A stretch of DNA of 64,000 nucleotides, from positions 35,050,795 to 35,114,794 of the forward strand of contig OY821740.1 of NCBI GenBank assembly GCA_963682055.1, written 5' to 3'. Each line of letters starts with the position of its first letter. Position 1 is the stretch's first letter. A program made the position numbers and the translations under genes. The DNA is from Primula veris. Taxonomy: Eukaryota; Streptophyta; Magnoliopsida; Ericales; Primulaceae. The notes beneath the pieces are model-generated. The model saw only the letters and a program-made list of their open reading frames with translations, was not told the origin of the DNA and searched no databases. Below are positions 1-12,559 of this stretch, in pieces.

Positions 1-1065
1 AAGTTTAAAACATCCAAGAGAGGGAAATCAAGAGAAATCAAAAGTTTAATTGTTCATTTTTCTGGTTTGTGAGCTATTGCTTAGCGATACTCTTTATTTT
101 TTTCAATTTTGACCATTGTTTTTAGTGTTTTTGGTCTTTAGTTTTTAGTTTCTCGGTGAGAATCATCGAATTTTACTCCTCTTATGCTATATGTTGCTAT
201 GAGATGCTCTTAATCTTTTTTACATTGATGCTATACGATGCTCTTGTATTTTCGATTTTATTATTATTTTTCTTGAGTTTTCATTTTTTTAAATTTATTC
301 TCTATGATTCTACTGGTTTTTTATTATATTTTTCTTTGTAAATCTGTAAAAAATATAATTTACTTTATAAATCGTTTTCTTTTTTTATAACTTGACATTT
401 GATAGGTTTTTCTATTTTATATTATTTTTATTATATTTTGATTTGAAAAATAGTAGTAGTTATTCTTATTACATGAATCACCAACAAGTACTAGTTCTTT
501 TTATGTGTGTCCCATTCTTGATTGATTTCCATTAAACTAGTTTTTTTTTTTATGTGTCTTACCTTAATCATCTAAAATTTTTGATACTCTCAAATTTTGA
601 TAATTTGTTTCAAAAATGCCATTACATTCTTTTACTAATTACAATATAATACAATTTCATAAAAAATAGTAGAAAATAATACTATTTATCTATCTTTAAT
701 CACTAAAAAAATTTTGCAGTCTTCTCATCTTATATTCTCTTTTTTTCTCCACATATTTATATTATCACCATACCTGTATTTTTGATATATTTTAATCGTA
801 TTATGCATCGCATACGTAACGCATCCACACTATTACTAGCTTTAGTTTTAACTTTTCATTAGTTCGGCAACATAACCTTACTTTTAACATGGCCATTACG
901 AGTTTGTCACGAGTAAAAGTAACTATGAGCCAACTCCATGTGATATATTATCCATTTTGCTTTCAAACGCAAGTTAAATTAACTGAAATCCTCTCCGTTT
1001 ATATACGCTCTTTCATCTAGCTATATATGAATAAGTGATATTCCTATAATGTGTAGCAAATATTT

Positions 1066-1276
1066 AGTTCATTCATTCCCAATTAATTCTCTATTACGAA
1101 ATTACGTGTAATTTTAACCGTCTAATAACTTGTATTCAAGTTAATCATATAGTTCAAACATTAAATTATATGATCTAGTTTCGAAATTTTTTTATTTCGA
1201 CAATTTTAATACATGTTATAAATCGGTCAAAATTGCATGTAATTTCCTTGAGTACAATTTATTGGAACGGAGGGAG
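1066..1276. mobile_element. Degenerate Stowaway-like MITE
   Basis: The right end reads GGAACGGAGGGAG followed by TA, the usual Stowaway terminus and target. Internal sequence matches, with many substitutions, the better-preserved MITE at 36465-36701: ACGAAATTACGTGTAATTTT near the left and its inverted counterpart near the right. The left terminus has decayed, so that boundary is approximate. Confidence 0.6.
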
Positions 1277-2734
1277 TACATTTTTTAAGGTTTGACAAAA
1301 ATTGATTGTGAGGTTTGTAAGGTTTGTAAGAGAATACATTGATGAACAACAACGTATGTAGGATTCAATTTTACAAGCATAAAATTGGGGCCTCTAAATA
1401 TTAACGGGCTCATATTTTTCTGCGTAATATAATAAAATTTATAATTACTTCTATTAATTTTAAGGTTAAAAAATGTTATGCATTACAAACGCTCATGTAT
1501 TGCCCATGAATTGCATAGCATCAAGACAAAATTTTATCATCTCCCACTTTTTTATAAGTATTTCTAAATTTGTGCATTGACTAATCTAATCATTACATAC
1601 TAACAAAAATTATAATTTCAGTTTAAGTTGTATATAGTGATTTTATTCTCATTTATTCATTTAATTTTTGTATCGTCTTAACAATTCAATTATATGTTTG
1701 GTTTCTTTTGTACCATCGTTTTTGGTTGGTGAAAATTTTAATCACGTAAAAATAAATAAAATAATGATGTAAAAATTCAAACACATATCGACTGTAAACA
1801 GAATGTGAGCTCTTCAAAGAAATACATGAGTATTATTTTTAAAATGATGCTCATATTTGAGGGCTCATTTTGAAATTCGATTTGAAAATCTAAAATACTG
1901 AATACGACACTGATTGGGAATGAGCTATAGATCAGCGCTAATTCAAGGGCACATGAGTGTCATTCTTGTTGATGATTGACATATTGAGTTATAATTATTT
2001 TTGGCTGGGATCAATGATCTTAATTGAGATTCTGTTACATTACGTACAATTTTTATTTTTTTTACATTACATTACGTACAATATTCCACTACATAATCAT
2101 GATCACGACATTGGCATTTGGCAATATGCTACTGTTAATTAATATGGACTAGGATAGCCGATACGTACTTAGCCATAGCCAGTTCTAAAGAATCACCATA
2201 GTGTAACCGGACACTTTTTGAAAAAAAAATATTCACCTTGTGTATTTGTTCCTCAACTAACCGTCTAAGACATGCAGATAAGTTAAATCGTAACCTTGTT
2301 TATCCGTATTCGTTTTGTTTATTGAAACATGATAAGATGCGAGGGTAGTACCGGAAGTCTTTTTCAAAATAAAGTTTATTTTAAAACACATTTCTCCAGT
2401 TTTGTAATTGGGTTAATTACCGGTTTTCGGTTGTAATTTATCGTTTTCCAAAGTATGGTAAGACTATTAATTTATGATAAAAGTTGGTTTGTTAAAAAGA
2501 AAAAAAAAAAAAAACTGACAAGATTTTTTCAAAACATGGGACCGAGTATGAACATGCACCTCACATGCATATTCCGTATTAAGCATTTCAGTTTTTTTTT
2601 GTCGCAGGTGTTAGAAACCATAGAAGCATGGACCCATTGCATAACACAATTAAAAATAACTCTATATTTCTTTTCTTTTTTTGTTTTTAGAAGCGTGCAT
2701 GCATGCAATATTATGATTATTGGAGTTGAGGAAC

Positions 2735-2935
2735 CACTGTGTGGACGGAAGAGGGGCGAAGCCAGAATGTGTAAATGGGGGTGCCAAAATATATGTACAA
2801 ATAACATATTTTTATGGGGGTGTCAAATCTACACCTAAAAAGAAATTGTACTAAAAAAAATTGCGTCACTTGGGGTTTCTAAAATTATGGGGGTGCCGTG
2901 GTACCCGATCGTCCCCACTTAGCTTTCTCCTATAC
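2735..2935. repeat. Decayed plant repeat fragment (GGGGGTGCC type)
   Basis: A G-rich patch repeats the phrase GGGGGTGCC or GGGGGTGTC three times within 200 bp, in otherwise AT-rich DNA, and has no coding frame. The look is that of common dispersed repeat debris in plants. I cannot assign a superfamily. Confidence 0.3.
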
Positions 2936-3358
2936 GGAAGCTACAGAAGTTCAAATGAAATTGTCTGATATTTTATTAGTCTATTTGTATTTTTCTGGAA
3001 CATAGGATGGGCTAATTAAAAAGTTACGTTTTGGTAAGTTTTTACCATAATCAGACCCTGTTTCTTTTCTTATTATTCAGTGTTGATATTCTTGCTCTCA
3101 GTGTTGGTAGTTCTTGAGGAATTTCTTCAGTTTTATATAATTCCTGATGTTATAGATTCTCATTTTCTTATATACACATCCAAGAAGATTGAGAGAAAAT
3201 CTTAACTAATAGTCAAACAATCACAATAATTGATTCCAAAAGAATGAGAGTACGTAGCTTATGCTTTCAAAATTGTAGTCCTATTAATTAATCAAAGTCT
3301 TGATCTAACTAAATAGCAAAATTGCAGTCAACATTTTCAGAAAAGTCAAGTCTCGTAC

Positions 3359-3440
3359 TTCAGAATTACGAGATTGATTTCAAAACAACGAGTTTGACTT
3401 CGGAACTACGACTCTGTCTTTCAAACTACGAGTTTCAGAC
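3359..3440. repeat. 20-bp minisatellite, four imperfect copies
   Basis: Four consecutive units, three of 20 bp and one of 22 bp, share the pattern TTCRRAAYWACGAGTTTGAC. They lie at 3359-3378, 3379-3398, 3399-3418 and 3419-3440. The array is about 490 bp past the stop codon of the minus-strand proline-rich protein gene. Confidence 0.75.
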
Positions 3441-3925
3441 TGGATTCAGATTATGTTGACTGCATAAAAACGCCACCAAGAATAAAACGAGATATCTAAA
3501 CGTCAATAATGAAGATTATCAACAACAAAAAGAAGAACATCAATCATGAAGGAATTCAAATGAAAAGATCTCAATATATGGTTTTCGGATTACAATCTTG
3601 AACACAAACCTTCCACACTTATAATTACCATTACAGAAAAAAGTTGATTTACCAACAATTTTCAAAAAAAAAAACTGATGGTAAATGAATTTTTTCTTGT
3701 AACCTACATTACCTGAATTTACAATAATACATGAAGAAAATGAATCAAGAGAAGAAGAAAAAACACACACCCAAGCCGGCAAAAAAGCTTTGCCATGCCA
3801 TTTATTTTTGACAAAAGACACATCAAACTAGATGATTAAATGACTAACAACATATGCAATGCACACATAAAAATGTAAAAGCTCACAATTAATCGACAAG
3901 TGCAATAGTTTCAAAAGCCTCTTAA

Positions 3926-4327
3926 CTAGGCACATTGGAAGCCTTTGGGAACAGTCTTTTGGCACGAGCTTAGTAGCCAGCTAAGCGCGACAGGCACATC
4001 CAAGTTAATCCCAAGCACGTTTGCCTTAATAGCGGTACAAAGACAGACAGCTGCTTCGAGATCAGCTAAGCCCGCCAACAGAGCACAACATCCGCTAGTG
4101 GGCGGCGTCCCAATAACAACATTCACTAACCCAAGGAGGTTAACACATGTGCCGAGCTTGAGTGTGTCCTTAGGGCAATAACCTGTGCTAGCTGGTGGAG
4201 ACGCTGGCTTGGGTTTGGGTGTGGGCTTGGGCTTGGGCTTGGGTGAAGGGGTTCCACACGGGATGCATGCGTGAGCGGAGAGAGAGAGGAGAGAGAGGAT
4301 GAAGAATGCGGCAAAGAGCTTTGCCAT
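3926..4327 (-). CDS. Hybrid proline-rich protein with 8-cysteine domain (14 kDa DC2.15/pEARLI1-like)
   Basis: An intronless frame of 133 residues. Residues 1-20 form a signal peptide (MAKLFAAFFILSLLSLSAHA). Residues about 26-46 are a short Pro/Lys linker of alternating PK pairs. The rest is an eight-cysteine domain with the spacing expected of the family: C...C, a GCC pair, a CLC motif, then two late cysteines, the last being the penultimate residue. This fold is shared with non-specific lipid transfer proteins; family members are secreted to the cell wall and are linked to cell extension, cold or defence responses. Length is typical of the 14-kDa DC2.15 class. The start is supported by the signal peptide and a TATA box 76 bp upstream. 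It stands alone, with no neighbouring paralogue visible. The family assignment is firm; the biological role is inferred only from the family. Confidence 0.95.
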   Translation of the reverse strand: MAKLFAAFFILSLLSLSAHACIPCGTPSPKPKPKPTPKPKPASPPASTGYCPKDTLKLGTCVNLLGLVNVVIGTPPTSGCCALLAGLADLEAAVCLCTAIKANVLGINLDVPVALSWLLSSCQKTVPKGFQCA

Positions 4328-4402
4328 GGATGTAGTTCAGGAAATAGAATGATTTTTTTAGGGTTTTTGGTTGGTGTGGGTTAAAGGAGGAGAGTGTAGC
4401 CC

Positions 4403-4410
4403 TATATAAA
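4403..4410 (-). promoter_or_regulatory. TATA box of the proline-rich protein gene
   Basis: Read on the minus strand the sequence is TTTATATA, placed 76-83 bp before the ATG at 4327. That spacing allows transcription to start about 30 bp downstream and leaves a 5' untranslated leader of about 45 bp. Confidence 0.6.
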
Positions 4411-4433
4411 GAAGATATGTGATGGGGTTGCAT

Positions 4434-7400
4434 GGTCAGTGAGTGGAAGAGAGTGAGTATTGAGATTTGTGTACTAGCTGGTTTTTTGTATGATTGTGCT
4501 GTAAGTTATCTTTTCAATTTGTATTATGGCATGATATATATGAACTACGTACCAAAGCATGCAACTATAAAAAAGTTGAGGTGCAAGATGAGCTGTGAGA
4601 AACTAAGCTTGGGGTATGGTCCAGGCCACCACAGCACCACTAGATGATTGGATTTTTGCATTGGTACAGTAATTTAGAATATTTCACGTGTCACATGTGT
4701 GTAATTACCCCTCTTGTAAAAATTGGGATTTGAATATATAATTCATTTTGGAATCTGATCTAAACGAAATTTATGAGAACTTAAAGCTGGACTATATGGA
4801 TGGGCAGATGTTATTTAAGCTTTTTGTTCCATACATGTTTTAAATTTAGCCTTTCTGTTTCTTTATTTATAAAGTGCAATGTTTTTGATTTCTTAGCCAC
4901 TGTCAAATATATATGTATGGGATAATATGATAATTATCTTGTATAATTGGTCAGATTATTCCGGCTATATTGAAATTTATTGCAAAGCTACCACCCCGAT
5001 AGTTTTAATGAGTCTTTTCACATATGATCATCCTTGCTCAGTACGTACCATAGTTTCTGATTTGATACCTGCCACATGCCCAGAGTTCAATCTATACTCG
5101 GCACATGCAATTTTTTATTTCTTTTTTGCTTTTGCTTTATTTTCGTCTGAATAAAGCCACTGCATAATCTAATATCAGGTTTTTTGTTTACTTTTCCATC
5201 ATCAACCTATATATATATAACATTTTTTTTTACCAATATGTCTCTTTTTAATTTTAAAGTTTAAATTTATTTATTTATTTGTAAAATTTGGAAGAGCGGT
5301 TTTACTGTACATTGCTTTTCAAATAAGGGTTTTTTTTAGTTTTTTTCGATATCTTTTACATTGTTCAAACAATAACAAAACTGGCTTATATTTTATAATC
5401 TATTTATTTGGATTTTATGCGAATAAAAGATCAGTATAAGGTTTCATATGCATAAACACGGCGCCAAAAAAGTTAGTGTATATATGTGCGTTTCATTTAT
5501 AATTTGTATTTGATTTGATTTTTAACATTGGTATATTGAAGAACTAATGTTTTCTAAAGAAAAAACACAAGTAAAGTTCTTTGGTTAAAACAAAACAATT
5601 AAAAGCCAATCGTATTATTATTTACTTCAAAATATTTCCATACGCACTCGCCCTTTGAAGAAAAATTCCTAGTAAATTATTTTTAGTTGTGCCCTCGGTA
5701 AACAAAAATTCTTGTTCCATCATGGGTCACGCGTCGTGGACTCATGGTGAAATCGTTACACCATAAGCTTCAGACTTCCCCAAGTGTCTAACTTGCTATC
5801 TAGCATGGACACATCACACACATGCATGTATCCGACACGACACGAAAACGACGAAACAGTAATTTTTTTAAAATATATTATTTACATAGGATTATATATA
5901 TATACATATATATCAATTGCAACCAGCAAATCTTATTAATAATTAAATTTTTTATCTAAATGTTTTGTTAATTATAGAGATAAAATTATAAAATTTGAAA
6001 GTTAATTTTTTTTTTACTACAATTTGTGTTTTGCGTGTGCTTATAGTAGTGTACAAAACATTTGCGAAAGTCTCCAAACATGTCTGTGCGAGTGAACGCG
6101 TGGTCAACATGGTCAGGATAATAAGTCAACAACATGAGAATTAAAGTACCCGACACGAAAAATTAAGTGTCGTACTGATGTCTGGTGTTGGACATGGACA
6201 CGTATCCGACAAGACAGTTTTAGGTTCTTTTGAAGTGTCCGTGATACCTGACTTTCCAGCGGTGAAGTAAATCCAATAAGAATATAACATAAGAAAGGGA
6301 AATGCGACTAGGGATGTATAACGAACTCAACGAAAAATGTGTTCATGTTTGTCCGTTAACTCAGAATGATTGTTGATCTTCGATTCATGTTCGTTCATAA
6401 ACGAACAAACACGAATCCAACGCTTAACGAACGAATCACGATTTGTTCACGAACGTTTCGTTAACAACATAAATTTTAGAAATTTAGTCCAGATTCGACA
6501 ACAAAATTATGTATATTTTGCCACAACATCAATTTTCATATAATAAACATGTGTTAAAATTAATAAGTTTTGGACTTTCACAATATCCAAATGCTGCTGC
6601 TTCTTCTTTTTCTTCGTAAATATGGGTCGTGTGCAAAAAAAATTCATTGGTTTTCAAGATTTTGTCGCCTTGTAAAATTTATGTCATATATTATTTTTTT
6701 AAACAAACGAATCTACTTTATTAATTAAAAAAAAGATGTCTTATATGGGACAAAATCCCCATAATGGTCATATTATTGTTTTATCTATATATACATATAT
6801 ATCATAATCTATAATACTAATAAATCTAACTTACTTTTCAAACCTTTAACGAACCGAGTTCTGAGCGAACGAACATTGACGTGTTCATGTCTAGTTCCTT
6901 TACTTAACAAACGTTAGATTTTTGTTCATTCCGGGTTTGTGTAGTTAAGAAACGAACACGAGCAAATTAGTTGTTAACCAACCAAATACCAAAACACGAT
7001 AAGTTAATGAGCGGTCTGGTTCATTTGCATGCGATGCAAGCATATGACTCTTTTGCCAAATTTGTTTATACTACTATAGTTTTCTTCTACTGATATGAAT
7101 GAATTGATGGTGTTAACTTTTAACAACTTTTAACATTAATTTCAACTAGCCAAACCTATCCGGCGGCTACTATTAGAATTTCGTTTGGCGCTTCCATTTT
7201 AATCTCCATTTTCTTTGCTTATCCAAACTCTCTGTCTTAATTCTTCTTCAAATTTAAAACAAGTATGACGTGAACAAGGTGTTTGCTTAGTTTCCAACAG
7301 AGAATAGTTGTTTCTAACTTATAGAAATGCTTTTTTTAAAAAGATATTCTCTGGATTGAATATGCAAACTGAATTTACATGTTTGGAAATTTAATGATAA

Positions 7401-7965
7401 TTATACTCAGATTAGCTTAGGCATTTGGACTTGAACGGAGTCCATAAACGAATGAGCATGTATTCGACAATTTGCTCCAAGTAAAATTAAAAGCTAAAAC
7501 ATGCATGTAACATCCTAATAAGCATATTGAATTTGAAGCAAATAATTTGAGCTTGGACCAATCATGGATTATACTGTTAATACATTTATCATACTGTCCT
7601 ATTATGTATGCATGTCATGCACATTTTGAGAAGTCTTAGTTTTTGGCCTTTTGTCATTTCAAAGTTTGTATGGTAATATATATAACGGTTTTAATATTAT
7701 ATAGAGTACAACGAATATAGAATTAGACGTAGCCTTTCTAAAAAAAATTAAATTACTTTCTCTTTGGTTCAATTAATCTATGAATTCCTATTATTCTTTG
7801 TTGTTGGTGCTATATATATGTATGTGTCTAAGGTATTTAATTTGTAATGGGGCTATTAGAAATACCGTTTAAATTCTGTTACGGCACTCTTTTTTTTCTT
7901 TGGATTTAACGATTTCGGTCTTTAAGCCAACCCCAAATTCTTGGAATAGAGGCTCAGTTTGATGA
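4434..7965. other. Intergenic, repeat-derived
   Basis: No conserved protein is visible in any frame. About 5765-6250 contains repeated GGACAC and CCGACACGACA phrases that look like an old transposon remnant. About 6309-7030 is a decayed GTTCGT-rich element (separate entry). The remainder is AT-rich sequence. Confidence 0.5.
6309..7030. mobile_element. Decayed GTTCGT-rich hAT-like MITE
   Basis: Both ends are dense in GTTCGT or its complement (AACGAAC), facing each other, with an AT-rich middle. The left end begins TAGGGATGTATAACGAAC, which resembles the terminus of the well-preserved relative at 63301-63777. The possible duplicated target is ATGCGAC on the left and ATGCGAT on the right, with changes. 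The right boundary is uncertain. Confidence 0.5.
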
Positions 7966-7973
7966 TGATGAAG

Positions 7974-8445
7974 CAATGTTTTAAATAGTGTTATCGCTAT
8001 CGTAGCGTTTTTTCGAGAGAAACGCTAAAAGCGTTAATAGCGTTGCTACATAGCGCTTTGCGATGTATTTTTTTTTGCCTAAATATGCACTAAACTTTAG
8101 AATATATAACAATAAAAAAAAGTAATGTATAGTTATATTAGATAGTAATAAAAAAAAATTGAAAAAAAAAATTTGTTGTAGGTAAGTTTCAAACAACACT
8201 GTTTCAACCATCTGAACTGCACATACTTTTATGAAACTTACACAATATATATTAAGTATTTAAATTCGCTGTTTTTTTTCTTAACTCGCTATTTACGCTT
8301 TTGGTCCAGAATTTCGCGCTTTTTGCGTTTTTGGTCCACTATAGCGCGGTTTTAGCGTAATTCCAGCCAAGTAGTGGTTTTTCGTTGCGTTTTTTTCCCC
8401 AAGAAGTGCTATTTCGCGCTATATAGCGCGATTTTTAAAACATTG
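7974..8445. mobile_element. hAT-type MITE, 472 bp, with perfect 8-bp target duplication
   Basis: The element is flanked by TGATGAAG on both sides (7966-7973 and 8446-8453), an 8-bp direct repeat typical of hAT transposition. Terminal inverted repeats begin CAATGTTTTAAA. Inside are runs of GCGCTA/TAGCGC and GCGTTTTT in opposite orientations, allowing extensive folding. It encodes no transposase. A sibling lies at 12790-13275, and a shorter element with the same ends at 41221-41411. Confidence 0.88.
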
Positions 8446-8453
8446 TGATGAAG

Positions 8454-10354
8454 TGATGGCGAGGATTTCAGTTTTCAACAATATTTTGCTAATTGTAAAA
8501 TTATATTTATGTATGTTATTTCTTATGGTGGTTTCCCATTGCTGATGATCCTCATGATAATCCAGATGCTATTGAAGACAGTTTTAGAAGACTCTTCTGT
8601 AAATGAAATGCTATTAAATGATTTCGTTCACATCCAATCAAGAGCTTCTTTCCGTTACAGGTGGTGGGGGAAAGAGACAACACCAACCGAGGTCAAACTT
8701 CCGACTCCTTTGATGCATGTTTTGAATTCTTTCTTTAGGCTTTAATCCTTGTGACAATTCTCTGCCATTATAATTTAGGCTAGACTTCAATTAATTCATA
8801 ATATACCAACTGCCACTGCAAGTTTAGACCTTGAAGTGATTATTAATTTGAGTGGCTTAAAAGTGAGAAATTTGATCGATGATAGTGGAAAATGGACAAG
8901 TATATTTTGTTAAAAGTGCAACTTTCACCGGCTCAGTTTTGACATCGAATTTAGTTTGATGTGTGCTATTTTTAATATTAGTAAGCCAAAACTTTTTACT
9001 GGCATGACTTGTCTGCTAATGCAAAGTTCTTGGATTGAATACTGAGAAGATGCAAAGCTTCCTTCTATTTATGCTTTATATATGCATTTGGTGTTCAAAG
9101 ATTTGTGACAGTAAAAAGAGAAACTCTTTTTCATAGGAACCAAAAACTTTTCCTTTTATTTATTTCTTCATTCGATTTCATACATGCTCTAATCTTAATG
9201 TCTGCTAGACTGGTGCACCAAAACCTGGTTTGAAACGAGGGTATACTGAACTTCACCAAACACTTCCTTTCGTGCTTTGACCTTGTGGGTAGTTGGTTGG
9301 CTTAGTTTCGACAATCAGATTTTCTGCTGTAATGCTACCATGAGAATTGATGGAATGTGTACACTATTTTTAAGCTTTGTGTATGCCTCCCCTAACACTT
9401 GCTAAATTTCAAAACGTATTGTGCTCGAATTCCATTCATGAATTTTCTTTATCATGTTGTATGACAGTTGATTAACCATGAGACTAATTGACATTATTAG
9501 TAACGGGACGGATTCTCTTTCGTTTGCTTCTTCAGTTTTCGAAAAATTTAAAGAAGAGCTTCACCCAAGTAAAACTCCAATTATCACATAGAGATACTAA
9601 AAAAAAGACTCATTAGGAATTGAGGAGCAGAGACCTCAGGAATACAATTATACAGGAAGCCTAGTGACAGAGCCAGAGTTGTGTATGAGGGGGGTCATGT
9701 TTCTATTTAAAAAACAAATCAAGGAAAATAAAATTTCTAAGGCAAAATTATGGTGGATTCCATCAATATTTATTAAAATGATATTTAAACAAATTTTATG
9801 ATCATGAAAACTGATCCTGAAAATCATATAATGATACCGAGAATAGTATAAAAGAAAATTTAAATGTATTGATCAACTAAGTGAGCTAAGATATTTGTTA
9901 ATTTCTTGAAAATAATATGTCCCAATGTTACATGGATAATTCAATTAAAACCAATATCCCATCTTCTTAGTTTAGTTAAACAATGAAATTCCTCAAAATT
10001 TTAAATTAATTGGACTATTGGAACTCAAGAGACATTATCATAAACATATAAATTAACCATTTCCGTGATATATTTAGGGATTTATTTTACTTTCTCATCA
10101 CTTGTCTAATTCATATTCTAAAGTATTTTACAAGATCGATAGGAAAAACACGAAAGGAAAGTATATTGTTTGCTCGAAAGTTATTGACCTATATGTTATT
10201 TTCTTTTAGTTTGTTGACTAACGATATTGAACTTGAAAATATAGGAATCAAGTAAATTTTATATAGAAATTAAGATTTTATTTCGTAATTTTCTCAAAAA
10301 AGCACACATAAAAAGGATTGTAATTTTCAAAAAAAAAAAGGTTACACACGTTGT
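8454..10354. other. Intergenic, no gene recognised
   Basis: An open frame at 8509-8745 and the alternative frame reading DDPHDNPDAIEDSFRRLF near 8540-8600 could be the relic of a coding exon, but neither continues nor matches a family I recognise. A G-rich repeat fragment (AGGGGGGTCATG) sits near 9690. The rest is AT-rich. Confidence 0.4.
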
Positions 10355-10389
10355 TTTCTCAAAAAATATGAATGATTTGTGGTTTCTGT

Positions 10390-12215
10390 CATACTCCTCC
10401 TATTAAAAGCCATAATTTTTTATTTTTTTTTTATCTTCGTCGCTTTCTTGAAACAACATCCACCAATTCTATTTGTAATCGTCAATACACGACTGAAGCT
10501 AAGTCCACCTTAAGTAAACGGAAAAAAATACATTTATTATAATGCAATGTCTGATTTTAACGATTTAGATATCAGACTACCAAACTTAACAATTGACGTA
10601 CTGAACTATCATAATATTCACAATTCAGTTAACGGTTAATGTAGTTGAATGAAAATTAATTTCACTTTTCATTTTGATTATATTATTTGTAATTTGTATA
10701 AATTTAATTATGTATTTTTGAAACATTACAATTTACAATGTTTCTACTAAAACACATACGTATATATACATAATAAGTATCTAAGTTTAAAAAGCATATT
10801 ATTTAACTAGATTTTATTTGATTTTTTTATTTTATTATTGTTCTTACTCCTTTTACTAAAAGCCACAAAAAAAAAATGTTATCTTCATCACTTCCTTGAA
10901 ACAACATTCACCAATTCTATTTATAATTGTCAATACACGACTGAATTCCGGTCCATCTTAAGCAAACGAGGAAAAATACGTTTATTGTACTTTATTATCT
11001 GATTTTAACGATTTAGATATCAGACTAGAAAAGTTAACAATTAATGTACTGAACTATCATAATATTCACAATTCAGGTACTGTCTTAATTTAGTTGGATG
11101 AAACTTAGTTTCACTTTTCATTTTGGTTATATTATTTGTAATTTGTATAAATTTAATCATGTATTTTGTAAACATTACAATTTACAATGTTTCTACTAAA
11201 ACGCATATATATACATACATAAAAAACATATTATTTCACTAGATTTTATTTAATTATTTTTTATTGTTGTTCATACTCCTTTTATTAAAAATCACAAAAA
11301 AAAAAAATGTTATATTCATCACTTCCTTGAAACAACATCCACCAATTCTATTTCTAATTGTCACCCCACACAAATTTTTTTATCTTCATCAATTCCATAA
11401 AACAACATCCACCAATTCTATTTCGAATTGTCAATACACGACTCAAGTCGGGTACACCTTAAGTTAAGTAAAGGGGGAAAAATATATTTATTGTAATGTA
11501 CTGTTTGATTTTAACGATTTAGATAGCAAACTAATAAAATTAACAATTGACGTACTGAACTATCATAATATTCACAATTCAGTTACTGCCGTTAATTTAG
11601 TTGAATGAAAGTTAGTTTAACTTTTCATTTTGCTTATATTCTTTGTAATTTGTATAAATTTAATACTTTCTTTTCGAAATATTATAATTTACAATGTTTC
11701 TACTAAAATACATACATATACATACATAATAAGAACATCTATAATAGTATTGTTATCTCTATTGTTAACTAAAATAGTTAGCTAACAATATATTTTTTTA
11801 TCTTCATTAGTTATATTAAATCATGTGTTATCTTTATAAATGTTAAAAAAGTTGTTAAAGATAACAATATTTTTATTGTTTTTAATTGATGATGTGGCAA
11901 AATACCATTAATTTAAACGTGAACTATATTTCAACTATTATTATTTTAGTTCTTATTTTAGTGGGGTTTACAAAATGACCAATTAATGAGATTTCAATTA
12001 TTAATTAATTTTAATTAAAATTAGATAATTTTGTTAAGTTAATACACTAATGTGAATGTTAAATTTAAGTTACACATGTGACATTTAACAGGCAATTAAA
12101 TGATGATATGTCAAAGTTAATATTGTTAAAATTAACACAACTATTGTGGATACTCTAAGTATATAAGTTTAAAAAACATATTATTTGACTATATTTTCTT
12201 TGATTTTTTTTTTAA
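10390..12215. repeat. Three tandem copies of a ~430-450-bp noncoding repeat
   Basis: Copies start near 10390, 10841 and 11270. Each contains in order CACCAATTCTATTT, CAATACACGACT, TGATTTTAACGATTTAGATA, AACTATCATAATATTCACAA and TTACAATGTTTCTACTAAAA. The third copy is enlarged by a short internal duplication near 11360-11420 and by the MITE at 11733-12155. A partial copy opens unit 2 at about 24185-24300. No coding frame is conserved between copies. Confidence 0.85.
11733..12155. mobile_element. PIF/Harbinger-type (Tourist-like) MITE, 423 bp
   Basis: It interrupts the third copy of the tandem repeat; copies one and two supply the uninterrupted sequence. It is flanked by TAA on both sides (11730-11732 and 12156-12158), the 3-bp target expected of Harbinger elements. 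Its ends are inverted repeats: GAACATCTATAATAG at the left and the complement of GAGTATCCACAATAG at the right, matching at 11 of 15 positions. Confidence 0.75.
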
Positions 12216-12559
12216 AATATAATTTTTTTTTACATTTTCTCTAAAACAAAAATAAAGTAAGTTTTAGATTTATGATATTTGAGCAAAAATTATTTGAGTC
12301 CACATCACTATTTGAATACTTTTACGAAAAAAAAGCAAGAAAATTGTTATTTTTTTCAACAAAGAATTATTTTTTATAAATAGAATATATTTGTTAATTA
12401 TTTATAATTTTTTTATACACAAACATTATGTAGAATTTATATTATTTGCAATAATATGTATACATGCATTATATTATATATATTTTTATACATACATTAA
12501 TATAACATATATATATATGTGTGTATAATATACATATATATATATAATTATATATTTTT
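12216..12559. repeat. AT-rich spacer with TA-rich microsatellite
   Basis: Almost pure A+T. Near 12475-12560 it becomes runs of TATATATA with short GTGTGT and ACATAT interruptions. It separates the direct copies of the 430-bp repeat from the inverted copy. Confidence 0.7.

Larger units (their letters stand above)
1..3925. other. Intergenic, AT-rich, with scattered repeats
   Basis: I see no supportable gene. Short open frames here are low-complexity and lack conserved sequence. The stretch holds a degenerate Stowaway-like MITE (about 1066-1276), a repeat fragment near 2735-2935 and a 20-bp minisatellite at 3359-3440. The last few hundred bases would carry the 3' untranslated region of the minus-strand gene that ends at 3926. 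Confidence 0.6.

Noticed and set aside
156..2838. Small open frames of 60-130 residues near the left edge
   Set aside because: Hydrophobic or low-complexity translations of AT-rich DNA, no domain, no support on either strand.
3540..3821. Minus-strand open frame of 93 residues downstream of the proline-rich protein gene
   Set aside because: No signal peptide or motif, and it lies where the 3' untranslated region is expected.
7981..8211. Minus-strand open frame, with a sibling at 12797-13027
   Set aside because: Both are inside hAT MITEs; the similarity reflects the transposon, and the translation is low-complexity.
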